Assembly (NCBI GenBank): GCA_016709155.1
Contig: JADJEI010000012.1
Coordinates: 1-35,350, forward strand
Reading direction: 5' to 3'
Origin: Ignavibacteriales bacterium
GTDB lineage: Bacteria > Bacteroidota > Ignavibacteria > Ignavibacteriales > Ignavibacteriaceae
DNA length: 35,350 nucleotides
Shown here: piece after piece, positions 8,317 through 16,631 of the stretch
How positions within the stretch are numbered: position 1 is the first letter of the stretch
Layout of the letters: each line of letters begins with the position of its first letter
The notes under the pieces: model-generated
What the model saw: only the letters and a program-made list of their open reading frames with translations
What the model was told of the DNA's origin: nothing
Database searches by the model: none
Program-made: the position numbers and the translations under genes

Positions 8317-9419
8317 TATAACCTGATCTTAAATCTTTTTATACTGATAATTAAAAATGTTCCGGTCATTGCTAATAGAATTAATAATTCTTTCCAGATT
8401 TGCTCTATGCCTATTCCTTTTATCATTACATTTTTTACAATTATGATGTACCATTTTGCAGGAACCAAATTAGATAGTATTTGCAAAATAGTTGGCATGT
8501 TTGCAATCGGAAATGCATAGCCGCTTAACATTACTACGGGAAGCATTAAGCCAAGCAAAGAAATAAGCATTGCGGCTTGTTGTGTTTCTGTTATCGTTGA
8601 AATTAGTATTCCGAGCGATAACGCACAAAAAATATATATAATTGTAGAAGCAGTTAATAAGAACAAACTTCCCTCAATTGGTAATCCAAGAACAAACACA
8701 CTCAATATCAATATGGTGGCTACATTTATCAGTGATATTATAAAGTATGGAATCACTTTACTTATAACCACAAGCCATGGCTGCATTGGTGATACTAGAA
8801 GTATTTCCATCGTTCCCAATTCTTTTTCTCTTACAATTGCTATCGAAGTCATCATTGCAGAGATGAGTAAAAGAATCATTCCCATTACACCGGGAACTGA
8901 AGTGTAAGCACCTCTTAACTGCGGATTGTAAAGCATCCGCATTTCTGTATTAATAGTATAGGGTAATTTATTTTGTCGATTCAATTCATTTTGATAATCT
9001 CTTACAATCGAACTTAAATAATTTGTAAGAGTGGTCGCCTGGTTTGGATCAGTAGCATCTGCAATGATTTGAAGTTGAGCTTTGTTTGAATGTGACAATT
9101 CATTTTGAAAGTTTTGCTGAAATACTATAGCTAGTTTTATTTTACCGGATTTAAATGCTTCTTCAATTTGGTCATTTGAAGTAATCGATCTATCGATGTC
9201 AAAGTACTGAGAACTTTCTATTTTGGTAATGATGCTTTGCGTGACTTCATCTTTTGAATTGTCAAGTATTGCAATGTTGGCATTTCGAACTTCGGTTGTG
9301 ATAGCAAAACCAAAAATTAGAAGCTGAACAATCGGAAGACCAATCAATACCAGCATAGAACGTGTATCGCGCAGTATGTGATGAAATTCTTTTTGAATAA
9401 ATGTTATTAATTGTTCCAT
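8316..9419 (-). CDS. ABC-2 type transporter permease (YbhS-like)
   Basis: A 367-residue homologue of the next permease with the same topology: one N-terminal segment (MLVLIGLPIVQLLIFGFAIT), a long extracytoplasmic domain to about residue 170, then a five-segment membrane part. The coupling region VREKELGTMEILLVSPMQPWLVVISK and the MLSGYAFPIANMPTILQILS block identify the ABC2_membrane_3 family. It follows the ATPase gene by 6 bases and overlaps the downstream permease by one base. With that partner it should form the inner-membrane pore driven by the two adjacent ATPases. Confidence 0.9.
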   Translation of the reverse strand: MEQLITFIQKEFHHILRDTRSMLVLIGLPIVQLLIFGFAITTEVRNANIAILDNSKDEVTQSIITKIESSQYFDIDRSITSNDQIEEAFKSGKIKLAIVFQQNFQNELSHSNKAQLQIIADATDPNQATTLTNYLSSIVRDYQNELNRQNKLPYTINTEMRMLYNPQLRGAYTSVPGVMGMILLLISAMMTSIAIVREKELGTMEILLVSPMQPWLVVISKVIPYFIISLINVATILILSVFVLGLPIEGSLFLLTASTIIYIFCALSLGILISTITETQQAAMLISLLGLMLPVVMLSGYAFPIANMPTILQILSNLVPAKWYIIIVKNVMIKGIGIEQIWKELLILLAMTGTFLIISIKRFKIRL

Positions 9420-9425
9420 TAAATA

Positions 9426-10172
9426 TTATTCTCCACGTTTTGCATCGCGTGCAAGCATAATAAATACTTCATCCATCGAGTGAGCATTAAATTGTTTCTT
9501 TAACCCTGCTGGTGAATCAAGTGCTTTGATTACTCCATCAACCATAATGGAAACACGATCACAATATTCTGCTTCATCCATATAATGAGTAGTTACAAAA
9601 ACTGTTATACCGTTGTGTGATGCCTCATAAATCATATCCCAGAATTGTCTTCTTGTAATTGGATCAACACCTCCAGTGGGTTCATCAAGAAACACAATTT
9701 TAGGTGTGTGAAATATTGCAATACTGAATGCAAGTTTTTGTTTCCATCCAAGCGGAAGGGAAGCAACTAATTTATCAGCTTCATTTTGCAAGTTTAGTTT
9801 TTTAATAAGTTCACTTCTTCGCAATTCAATCTCCTTATCCGATAAACCATATATACCTCCAAACAATTGGATATTTTCATTGATGGTTAAATCTTCATAC
9901 AAAGAAAATTTCTGACTCATGTAGCCAATACTTTTTTTAATCTTTTCAGTTTCTTTGTAAACATCAAAACCTGCAATTGTTGCTTTGCCGCTGCTTGGTT
10001 TTGAAATTCCGATTAACATTTTCATGGCTGTGGTTTTACCCGCTCCGTTTGCACCAAGAAAACCAAATATCTCACCGTTAAAAACTTCAAAAGTAATTTC
10101 ATTGGCAGCAATAAAATCGCCAAACTTTTTTGTGAGCTTATCTGTCTTTATAACTATTTCGTTTTGTATCAT
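9426..10172 (-). CDS. ABC transporter ATPase, second of two (YbhF C-half type)
   Basis: A 248-residue ATP-binding cassette. Walker A is GANGAGKT at 40-47, the Q-loop lies in YMSQKFS, the signature is the atypical LPLGW(KQKLAFS) at 139-143, and Walker B is IVFLDEPTGG at 159-168. The LPLGW version of the LSGGQ signature is what the C-terminal half of E. coli YbhF and related export ATPases carries, so it is a family trait rather than damage. It sits 6 bases before the first permease gene. Together with the other ATPase it probably forms a heterodimeric motor. A 171-base gap holding a palindromic repeat separates the two ATPase genes. Confidence 0.9.
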   Translation of the reverse strand: MIQNEIVIKTDKLTKKFGDFIAANEITFEVFNGEIFGFLGANGAGKTTAMKMLIGISKPSSGKATIAGFDVYKETEKIKKSIGYMSQKFSLYEDLTINENIQLFGGIYGLSDKEIELRRSELIKKLNLQNEADKLVASLPLGWKQKLAFSIAIFHTPKIVFLDEPTGGVDPITRRQFWDMIYEASHNGITVFVTTHYMDEAEYCDRVSIMVDGVIKALDSPAGLKKQFNAHSMDEVFIMLARDAKRGE

Positions 10173-10230
10173 TTATCTTCTTCTTTGTATCAACGTACTT
10201 TTGTGACTAGCAAATGAACTCATCCCCCAA

Positions 10231-10299
10231 CCCCTTCTCTTACAAAGAGAAGGGGGGATCTAGTTTCTTCTCTTTTAAGAGAGGGATTTAGGTGAGTTT
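10231..10299. repeat. Palindromic repeat between the two ATPase genes
   Basis: A perfect 11-bp inverted repeat, CCCCTTCTCTT - ACA - AAGAGAAGGGG, lies at 10231-10255. It is followed by a second, weaker TCTCTT/AAGAGA hairpin around 10272-10287 and by GGGATTTAGGTGAG. This is the style of dispersed 'CCCCAACCCCTTCTC' elements rather than a factor-independent terminator, because no T-run follows on either strand. It could still stabilise or attenuate the operon transcript between the ATPases. Confidence 0.55.
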
Positions 10300-10343
10300 T
10301 AACTTGTGTGCAAATTTTCTCATAACATAAAAATTCTTTCAAC

Positions 10344-11261
10344 TTAAATCCTTTTCATCAATTGCATAAATCTATCTTCGATCCCTGGTTTAATTTCTTC
10401 GATCTCAAGTTCAGCGTGATTTTTCAAATAAGATTTTAATACATTTAAATCCGGATGCTCTTCTGTTAAAACGAGATGATGATATTGTCCAAATGCAAAA
10501 CAGGATTCGGTTTTAGAATAAGCTCGCAAATCGTTTAAAAGATTAAACATACTTTTTGATTTTACAGCAAAGAGCTTTTTATCAAATCTGTTTACAATAT
10601 TTTGCGGGGTATCAATCTCTAAAATCTTGCCTGTTTGAATAAGCGCAATTCTATCACACAAATTCGCTTCATCCATATACGGAGTCGAAACAAGAATACT
10701 GATACCTTGAGCTTTCAACCGCTTTAACATTTCCCAGAATTCTTTGCGCGAAACGGGATCAACTCCGGTGGTTGGTTCATCAAGAAAAAGAACTTTAGGT
10801 TTATGAATCAATGCACAGCTTAATGCAAGTTTCTGTTTCATTCCACCGCTAAGTTTACCTGCACGTCTTGTTTTAAATGGTTCAAGCTGTTTGTAAATAT
10901 CAGCGACTAAATCATAGTTCTCTTGAATGGTTGTGTTGAAAATTGTAGCAAAGAAATTAAGATTTTCTTCTACGGTTAAATCCTGGTAAAGTGAAAATCG
11001 TCCCGGCATATAACCAATAATATTTCTGATTGCTTTATAATCTTTCACAACATCAAGGTTCATAACTGTAGCATTTCCTTTATCAGCAAGCAAAACCGTA
11101 GTAAGAATTCTAAAGATGGAAGTTTTTCCCGCACCATCCGGTCCTATCAATCCGAAAAGTTCTCCTTCACTCACAGAAAATGATACATCATCAACAGCTG
11201 TGATAACATCTTTTTTTGTCCTGTACGTTTTGGTGATATTATTTACTTCAATTGCATTCAT
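10344..11261 (-). CDS. ABC transporter ATPase, first of two (YbhF N-half type)
   Basis: A 305-residue ATP-binding cassette. Walker A is GPDGAGKT at 40-47, the signature is LSGGM at 137-141, Walker B is VLFLDEPTTG at 157-166, and the switch region reads VSTPYMDEA. The GPDGAGKT Walker A and LSGGMKQKLALS signature match the N-terminal half of YbhF/RbbA-type ATPases. A C-terminal extension of about 80 residues follows the cassette. It starts 6 bases after the stop of the membrane-fusion gene. The pair of separate ATPases corresponds to the single fused YbhF of E. coli. Confidence 0.9.
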   Translation of the reverse strand: MNAIEVNNITKTYRTKKDVITAVDDVSFSVSEGELFGLIGPDGAGKTSIFRILTTVLLADKGNATVMNLDVVKDYKAIRNIIGYMPGRFSLYQDLTVEENLNFFATIFNTTIQENYDLVADIYKQLEPFKTRRAGKLSGGMKQKLALSCALIHKPKVLFLDEPTTGVDPVSRKEFWEMLKRLKAQGISILVSTPYMDEANLCDRIALIQTGKILEIDTPQNIVNRFDKKLFAVKSKSMFNLLNDLRAYSKTESCFAFGQYHHLVLTEEHPDLNVLKSYLKNHAELEIEEIKPGIEDRFMQLMKRI

Positions 11262-11267
11262 AAAAAA

Positions 11268-12173
11268 TTAAAATTTTACTTCTCCGTACATGCCGATCTT
11301 TAAATAACCGTCGTTCATTACTTTTACTTTGATTGCATAAACAAGATTTGCACGCTCATCTTTTGTCTGAATTGTTTTGGGAGTGAACTCAGCTTTTGAA
11401 GATACCCAATAAATTTCTCCGCTCATTTCTTTTTGATCGCCTTCACCTTTATCAACATATACTTTTACTTTTTGTCCAAGTTTTATTTGCCCAAGTTGAT
11501 CACCATCAACGTACGCACGTAAAGTCATATTGGAAAGATTTGCAATTTTATATAGTGCCTTGCCATTTGAAGTAATCTCATCTTGTTTTGCGTATCGTGT
11601 TAATACTGTTCCATCAATGGGATTGATTATTATACTTTTTTTGATTTGATCTTCAATCTGTTCAACTTGTGCGATTAGCGGAAGAGTTTCACTTTGTATC
11701 CCTTGTTTCGTGATTGTTAAACTGGATTTGGCTGCAGTGTATTGCTTGTTTAAAACTTCTAACTGTGAGTTTATATCATCAAGTTGTTTTGTAGTTGCGG
11801 CATCCAATTTAACAAGATTTTCAATTCGCTTTTTTTCAACCTCGGTAGTTTCAATTTGTTTTTGAAGAGCTGCAAGTTGAGCACTAATATCAGGTTGTTT
11901 GCTTAATACAGCTTTGATAGTTGACTGAAGCTGTTTTTTCTTAAGATGTAATTGTGTCGTGTCAACTACAGCAACAATTTGATTTTGTTTAAGCTGCATT
12001 CCTTCTTCAACCTGAAGCATTACAAGTTTTCCCATCGCTTCCGATGAAACAATAATCTCTTCTGATTCAAATGTGCCCGTGGCATCAAAATCTCCATTAC
12101 TGTTTGAGCAGCCAAACAAAAGAGCTGCAGCTAAAATAAATGCAATGTTTAAAAATCTGTTTTTCATTTTCAT
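11268..12173 (-). CDS. HlyD/YbhG-family periplasmic adaptor lipoprotein
   Basis: A 301-residue membrane-fusion protein. The N-terminus is a lipoprotein signal with lipobox LLFGC, so the mature protein is anchored by the Cys. It then has a split biotinyl-lipoyl-like domain (EEIIVSSEAMGKLVMLQVEEGMQLKQNQIVAVVD and INPIDGTVLTRYAKQDEITSNGKALYKIA) flanking a long coiled-coil hairpin (about residues 75-180, rich in Gln, Lys and Glu). A beta-barrel follows (LRAYVDGDQLGQIKLGQKVKVYVDKGEG). It would bridge the ABC-2 permeases and the TolC-type channel. The start at 12173 gives a MKMKNRF leader; the second Met is also possible. Confidence 0.9.
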   Translation of the reverse strand: MKMKNRFLNIAFILAAALLFGCSNSNGDFDATGTFESEEIIVSSEAMGKLVMLQVEEGMQLKQNQIVAVVDTTQLHLKKKQLQSTIKAVLSKQPDISAQLAALQKQIETTEVEKKRIENLVKLDAATTKQLDDINSQLEVLNKQYTAAKSSLTITKQGIQSETLPLIAQVEQIEDQIKKSIIINPIDGTVLTRYAKQDEITSNGKALYKIANLSNMTLRAYVDGDQLGQIKLGQKVKVYVDKGEGDQKEMSGEIYWVSSKAEFTPKTIQTKDERANLVYAIKVKVMNDGYLKIGMYGEVKF

Positions 12174-12187
12174 CTCTATAATATTTT

Positions 12188-13456
12188 TTAATTTCCTGTT
12201 GTGATTTTGTAATTATACTGAGCAAGCAATAGTTGAATTTTGTGAATCTCTAAATTTTGTTTTGCGGTATCTTCCGCATTTAAATCACGGACGTAATCAT
12301 TTGAGGTAATCACTCCGTTTTCAAGTTTTGCTTTAGCTGATTCTTTAACTGAGGTTCTTAAATCAATTATACTTTTATCTACTTCAATCAATTTTTTTAG
12401 TTTATCAATTTCTTGAAGCTGCTGATTAGTTGTGATTTTTGTGTTTAACAGAAATGTTTCTGTTTGTGCATCGATGCTTTGCAGGTTTAACTGATTGATT
12501 TCACTTTCATTTCCATAACTGTAGAGATTTGATAGTGACCATGAAAATCGAATACCGGTTATGTAATACCAATCGAAATCATTTATAAACATGTTTAGCC
12601 CAGGTTTTCCGTATCCACCCTGAAAAAACAAATTAGCTTTGGGAATAATTTTGGAAACAGAAATCCCATCCTGATTTTCAATCAGATTTTTCTGAGCTGA
12701 GTACATTTTTAATTCAGGTCTAATTATTTCTTCGGCAGATAGATAATCAATTTGCGGTGGAGTTGAAAAAATTGTTGATTCATTTAAACTTTCATTTATC
12801 AATAATCCAAGCATATTTATATAGGATATGCGGGAAGAGATAAGTTCAATTTTACGCTGCTCTGTTTTTAATAGCTCTGCTTTTAAAACATCAACATCGG
12901 ATTTAGTTGCCGTTCCATTTGCATAAGCAGCATCAAGTTTTGAAATGCTGGCATTCAAATCAATTATTACAAATTCAATTTGATTTAATTGAGCATCGAT
13001 AAGAAGAATGCCCAAATAAATTTGATTAACTCTTTCTTTAATCTTTAATAATTCAATCTCAATTTTTTGGTCATCAATTTCATTTACAGATTCCTGAATA
13101 CCAGCCTGCGAACTCATTATTCCACCATCATAAATTGTCTGTGTTACATCAACTGCAACTTTATATTGATCTTTTGAGAGTCTTTGAATTACGATTCCGG
13201 GCAATGGCATTGGTACCTCTGTTACATCGGATTGATATGAAGCTTGTGCAAGAAGAGTTATCTGTGGAAAATATCCGTTCCAAATATTGCTGACACTGTA
13301 GTCTTTAGTTTTTTCAATGTAATCTTTCTGTTTGATAAGCGGATAATTCATTCTTGCTTTTACATAGCAGTCTTCAAGCGTAAGCTGCGTTTGAGGAATA
13401 ATAAAATCCTGACTTATTAATAACAGGGTTATAAATAATAATCTTTTCATAATCAC
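12188..13456 (-). CDS. TolC-family outer-membrane efflux channel
   Basis: A 422-residue outer membrane efflux protein. The signal peptide (MIMKRLLFITLLLISQDFIIPQ) is followed by TQLTLEDCYVKARMNYPLIKQ, the standard opening of this family. Two homologous halves then contain long helices that would form the periplasmic barrel (for example QKNLIENQDGISVSKIIPKANLFFQGGYG). It lies 14 bases upstream of the adaptor gene and 18 bases downstream of tetR. The E. coli Ybh system has no own channel gene, so its inclusion here points to a self-contained tripartite exporter. Confidence 0.9.
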   Translation of the reverse strand: MIMKRLLFITLLLISQDFIIPQTQLTLEDCYVKARMNYPLIKQKDYIEKTKDYSVSNIWNGYFPQITLLAQASYQSDVTEVPMPLPGIVIQRLSKDQYKVAVDVTQTIYDGGIMSSQAGIQESVNEIDDQKIEIELLKIKERVNQIYLGILLIDAQLNQIEFVIIDLNASISKLDAAYANGTATKSDVDVLKAELLKTEQRKIELISSRISYINMLGLLINESLNESTIFSTPPQIDYLSAEEIIRPELKMYSAQKNLIENQDGISVSKIIPKANLFFQGGYGKPGLNMFINDFDWYYITGIRFSWSLSNLYSYGNESEINQLNLQSIDAQTETFLLNTKITTNQQLQEIDKLKKLIEVDKSIIDLRTSVKESAKAKLENGVITSNDYVRDLNAEDTAKQNLEIHKIQLLLAQYNYKITTGN

Positions 13457-13474
13457 ATCTTATTTATTGTTTGA

Positions 13475-14059
13475 TTAAAAATTTTTTTTCCCTTTATCGG
13501 TTACAATTCCGCCAATAATTATTCTAAAGGCATAACGGGCTGCTTCAATGATTGAGAAATTGTTATTGAGAATAAAATCTGGATTAACAATGTTTCTTAC
13601 AGAAGCGACAAGAACATTCATTATGATTAAAGTTGGATAATCAATGAATAATCCTTCAGCTTTTCCCTGGTCAATCACTTTTGTAATATTTCCAAACATC
13701 ATCTGAGTTCTGAATTTATCAATCTCATTCCACAGATTTGGAAAGTATTTCCTAATTTCGTCCATTCTTTTGGGTGATACTTTTTCTGACGCCTTTGCCA
13801 GGATATTAATTAGTTCAGAAAGCTTTTCAATTGCATTCTTATCACTATTTAGCGCTGGTACAATTTTGTTCTTCATTCCGTTCATAAAATGCTTTGTAAT
13901 TGCCATCACAAGATCATCTTTTGAGGGAAAGAATTTGTAGATAGTTTTTTTACTCATGCCAAGTTCAGAAGCAACATCATCCATAGTAGTTTTATAAAAA
14001 CCTTCTTTAAATAACTTATCCTCTATTTGTTCAATTATTTTTGTTTGATCGTCCATCAT
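13475..14059 (-). CDS. TetR-family transcriptional regulator of the efflux operon
   Basis: A 194-residue regulator. The N-terminal helix-turn-helix (about residues 8-55) contains GFYKTTMDDVASELGMSKKTIYKFFPSKDDLV, a textbook TetR DNA-binding domain. The C-terminal two thirds are a variable ligand-binding domain. It is the first gene of the efflux operon and probably represses its own transcription, as CecR (YbiH) does for the similar E. coli genes. The inducer is unknown. Two ATGs are adjacent (14059 and 14056); either may be used. Confidence 0.88.
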   Translation of the reverse strand: MMDDQTKIIEQIEDKLFKEGFYKTTMDDVASELGMSKKTIYKFFPSKDDLVMAITKHFMNGMKNKIVPALNSDKNAIEKLSELINILAKASEKVSPKRMDEIRKYFPNLWNEIDKFRTQMMFGNITKVIDQGKAEGLFIDYPTLIIMNVLVASVRNIVNPDFILNNNFSIIEAARYAFRIIIGGIVTDKGKKNF

Positions 14060-14092
14060 TCCTCTTAGAAACTATTATCGTTTTTCTGGTTT

Positions 14093-14124
14093 CCAACTTA
14101 ATAATTTTTCTTACTTATGTCAAA
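14093..14124 (-). promoter_or_regulatory. Candidate promoter of the tetR-efflux operon
   Basis: On the minus strand TTTGACA (TTTG at 14121-14124) is followed after 20 bases by TAAGTTGG at 14093-14100. This resembles the TTTG-N19-TAnnTTTG promoter of Bacteroidetes relatives. It lies about 35 bases before the tetR start. The match is imperfect, and no clear TetR operator palindrome was found. Confidence 0.3.
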
Positions 14125-14222
14125 CAATATTTTTTTTCGGCTGATATTAGTAATTTAAATCACAGCAATTGAGGACTTTTTAAGTTTTAACTAAAATGAA
14201 ATAAAAAAATCTTGAGGGCAAT

Positions 14223-14572
14223 ATGAGTCTTAAAATATTTTTCTCTTGTGCTTTTTCGGTTCGTTTACTTTCGCTCAATCAACTATAGAAAGCGATGTTG
14301 AGTTTGCATTACAAAATGCCAAGAAGGGAATTTACTGGGCTTTATCAAACATTCCGGTAAAGAAATCCAAAATAGACAACTCGCTTATTGATGGGGATAA
14401 AATCATCTCGCACGTAAAACTTTCCAAAGAAATAAATGGTGTTCGCATCGAATCCACCGGCTATTACAGTACTAATGAACTTACTATTGTTATGTATCGT
14501 TCAAAGGACAGTCTGATAAAAGATGGATTTCTGAAAAAGGACGTACTGCTCGACGACCTTAGCGACGAATAA
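14223..14572 (+). pseudogene. Small exported protein of unknown function, frameshifted in the signal peptide
   Basis: I do not recognise the family. The open frame from 14246 lacks a proper start. The ATG at 14223 is preceded by a good GAGG ribosome-binding site (14214-14217) and reads MSLKIFFSCAF. Adding one T to the run at 14252-14256 joins it to FGSFTFAQSTIESDVEF, giving a clean signal peptide with an A-Q cleavage site. The mature part is about 100 residues, soluble and charged (ALQNAKKGIYWALSNIPVKKSK, then a beta-rich part ending in DDLSDE). The stop lies 95 bases before the M20 peptidase start. It is probably an intact gene hit by a one-base sequence error. Confidence 0.55.
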
Positions 14573-14620
14573 AATATTTTCCCTCTTTTGAAAATACTTC
14601 TTGACTTGTAAAATTATTTT

Positions 14621-14646
14621 TTGTAATTATGTAACAAATATTACAA
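14621..14646. promoter_or_regulatory. Palindrome upstream of the M20 peptidase gene
   Basis: TTGTAAT (14621-14627) and ATTACAA (14640-14646) form a 7-bp inverted repeat with a 12-base centre, ending 21 bases before the ATG at 14668. This is a possible operator for the peptide-utilisation run. The AT-richness of the region makes chance a real alternative. Confidence 0.3.
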
Positions 14647-14667
14647 ACAAATAGATTGCTGTAATTG

Positions 14668-15771
14668 ATGTTACAAAATAATTCCTCCCGTCTTGTAAAT
14701 TTATTTTTAGAAGTTGCCAGGATAAATGCACTTTCCGGCAGCGAAAAAACCCTCGCTGATTTTATAAAATCATTTCTCTCAAAGTATAATTACACAGTTC
14801 ATGAAGACGAAGCCGCAAAATTTACTAACAGCAATACAGGAAATTTGATTTGTAAAATTGGAACCGGCGGTGATTTTATTTTAACTTCCCACATGGATAC
14901 TGCACGTCCAACGGAAAATCTTAAACCAATTGTAAAAGAAGATCGAATAGTTTCATCAGGAGATACTGTGCTTGGTGTAGATAATCGCGCTGGTGTTTCT
15001 GTTTTACTTTATACTCTTGAAAAAATTGCGAATGAAAAAATTGCCGTTAAAGATTTTACAGTTGCTTTCACAACCTGCGAAGAAACAACTTTGTTTGGTT
15101 CAAAAAATCTTGGGGTGAATGGCGAAATAAAAAAGGGATTTATTTTTGATTCCGGATATCGTCCGGGAAATTTTATCTATTCAGCTTGCGGAGCAATTGG
15201 ATTAAAAATAAAAATTGTTGGTAAAGCATCACATTCCGGTATTTCACCTGAAAAAGGAATCAACTCAATGATAGCTGCTGTAAAAGCGATTAGCCGGCTT
15301 CCACTCGGTAGAATTGATGAAGAAACCACGATGAATATCGGTTTGTTAAAAAGCGGCTCTGCTGTAAATGTTATTCCTGAATTAACTGAACTTGAAGGTG
15401 AAGTTCGATCTTTCAATTTGAAAAAAGCAGAGAATTATTTTGATCAGTTAGTTTTAATATTTAAAGAAGAATCAGAAAAGGTTGGGGCAAAGTTTGAGGT
15501 TGATTATTTCTGGGATTTTATGCCTTACACTATTCCCGAAACCTCGCCAGTGTTTCAAGAAACTGTTAGAGCAATTAAAAAAGTTGGATTAGAGCCAACG
15601 CCTAAAATTTCTCTCGGCGGGAGCGATGCTAACTCGTTGAACGGAAGGGGGATTGAATCAGTTAATCTTGGCATCGGCGCTCAGAATCCTCATTCAAATG
15701 AAGAATTTATTTTTATAGAAGATTTAATTAAATCGGCTGAGATAGCTCTCGAGCTTGTAAAAAAGGATTAA
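14668..15771 (+). CDS. PepT-like M20 metallopeptidase (YqjE type)
   Basis: A 367-residue cytosolic zinc aminopeptidase of the M20/peptidase-T group, which usually releases N-terminal residues from di- and tripeptides. All metal and catalytic residues are visible: H75 and D77 (SHMDT), bridging D105 (LGVDNRAGVS), general-base E138 with E139 (CEETTLFGSKN), D161 (FIFDSGYRPGN) and H342 (QNPHSNEE). The dimerisation domain lies between about 180 and 285 (GKASHSGISPEKGINSM). The length fits the shorter PepT-like family. The ATG at 14668 is preferred over the TTG one codon earlier. The S51 peptidase follows after 5 bases, so the two are one operon. It may finish off dipeptides supplied by that enzyme and by the YfcC-type carrier. 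Confidence 0.88.
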   Translation: MLQNNSSRLVNLFLEVARINALSGSEKTLADFIKSFLSKYNYTVHEDEAAKFTNSNTGNLICKIGTGGDFILTSHMDTARPTENLKPIVKEDRIVSSGDTVLGVDNRAGVSVLLYTLEKIANEKIAVKDFTVAFTTCEETTLFGSKNLGVNGEIKKGFIFDSGYRPGNFIYSACGAIGLKIKIVGKASHSGISPEKGINSMIAAVKAISRLPLGRIDEETTMNIGLLKSGSAVNVIPELTELEGEVRSFNLKKAENYFDQLVLIFKEESEKVGAKFEVDYFWDFMPYTIPETSPVFQETVRAIKKVGLEPTPKISLGGSDANSLNGRGIESVNLGIGAQNPHSNEEFIFIEDLIKSAEIALELVKKD

Positions 15772-15776
15772 TCAAA

Positions 15777-16631
15777 ATGAAAAAATTATTCTACTTAATT
15801 ATCATCTTAATTATTGTTTTCTTTCAGCAAAACTTCTCGCAGACGAAAGGTCATTTATTAATTATTGGTGGAGTTCAAACTCCTGAAATTGAAAAAAAGT
15901 TTGTTGAACTTGCAGGTGGTTCTGATGCAAGAATCATTATCATTCCAAATGCCGGCTCAGAGCCAAAACTAAATAGTGAAATAGAACAAAAGACTTTTAC
16001 CAGTTTAGGTGCAAAAGCCGACTATATTTTATTTACCCATGAGACTGCAGATGATGAAGCTAACTTAAAAAAAATGGAGTGGGCAAATGCTGTATTCTTT
16101 ACCGGCGGAGATCAAAGTGATTTAACAAGAGATATGCTCGGTACAAAATTATTGGAAAAAGTATTTGATATATACAATAATGGTGGAACTGTCGGAGGCA
16201 CAAGTGCAGGGGCAGCGGTTATGAGCGAAGTGATGATTACCGGAAATGAATTAATCAATAAAGATTCATCCGTATCATTTGTAACAATCGAAAAAGGAAA
16301 TGTTGAAGTTAAAAGAGGATTCGGATTTTTAACAAATGTTATTATTGATCAGCATTTTCTAAAAAGAAAAAGACACAACAGAACTATCTCTGTTTTAATA
16401 GAACATCCAAATTTATTTGGAATTGCAATTGATGAATCAACTTCAATTATTGTTAATCCTGATGATACATTTGAAGTTTTCGGAAATAATCAGGTTTTAG
16501 TTTATGATCCCACCAATTCAAAAAATATTCGTGAAGATAAAAATGGAAATCTTGGAATAAGCAATATGAAACTGCATGTCTTAATCAGCGGAGATAAATT
16601 TGATATGAAAACTAAAGAAGTAATTGAATGA
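15777..16631 (+). CDS. Cyanophycinase-like S51 serine peptidase, exported
   Basis: A 284-residue protein with an N-terminal hydrophobic signal (MKKLFYLIIILIIVFFQQNFSQ), so it is probably periplasmic or secreted. The rest is a peptidase S51 domain of the cyanophycinase branch: GHLLIIGGVQTP, IIIIPNAG, FFTGGDQSDL, nucleophile S143 in GGTSAGAAVMS, H193 in DQHFLKRKRHNR and E220 in GIAIDESTS. These match the Ser-His-Glu triad known for CphB. Cyanophycinase cuts beta-Asp-Arg chains. Other S51 members cleave alpha-Asp dipeptides (PepE) or have unknown targets, so the substrate is only suggested. Its stop overlaps the start of the carrier gene (ATGA), indicating coupled translation. Confidence 0.85.
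   Translation: MKKLFYLIIILIIVFFQQNFSQTKGHLLIIGGVQTPEIEKKFVELAGGSDARIIIIPNAGSEPKLNSEIEQKTFTSLGAKADYILFTHETADDEANLKKMEWANAVFFTGGDQSDLTRDMLGTKLLEKVFDIYNNGGTVGGTSAGAAVMSEVMITGNELINKDSSVSFVTIEKGNVEVKRGFGFLTNVIIDQHFLKRKRHNRTISVLIEHPNLFGIAIDESTSIIVNPDDTFEVFGNNQVLVYDPTNSKNIREDKNGNLGISNMKLHVLISGDKFDMKTKEVIE

Noticed and set aside
10231..10255. Factor-independent terminator inside the efflux operon
   Set aside because: The stem is perfect but no run of T follows on either strand, and genes of the same system continue directly on both sides.
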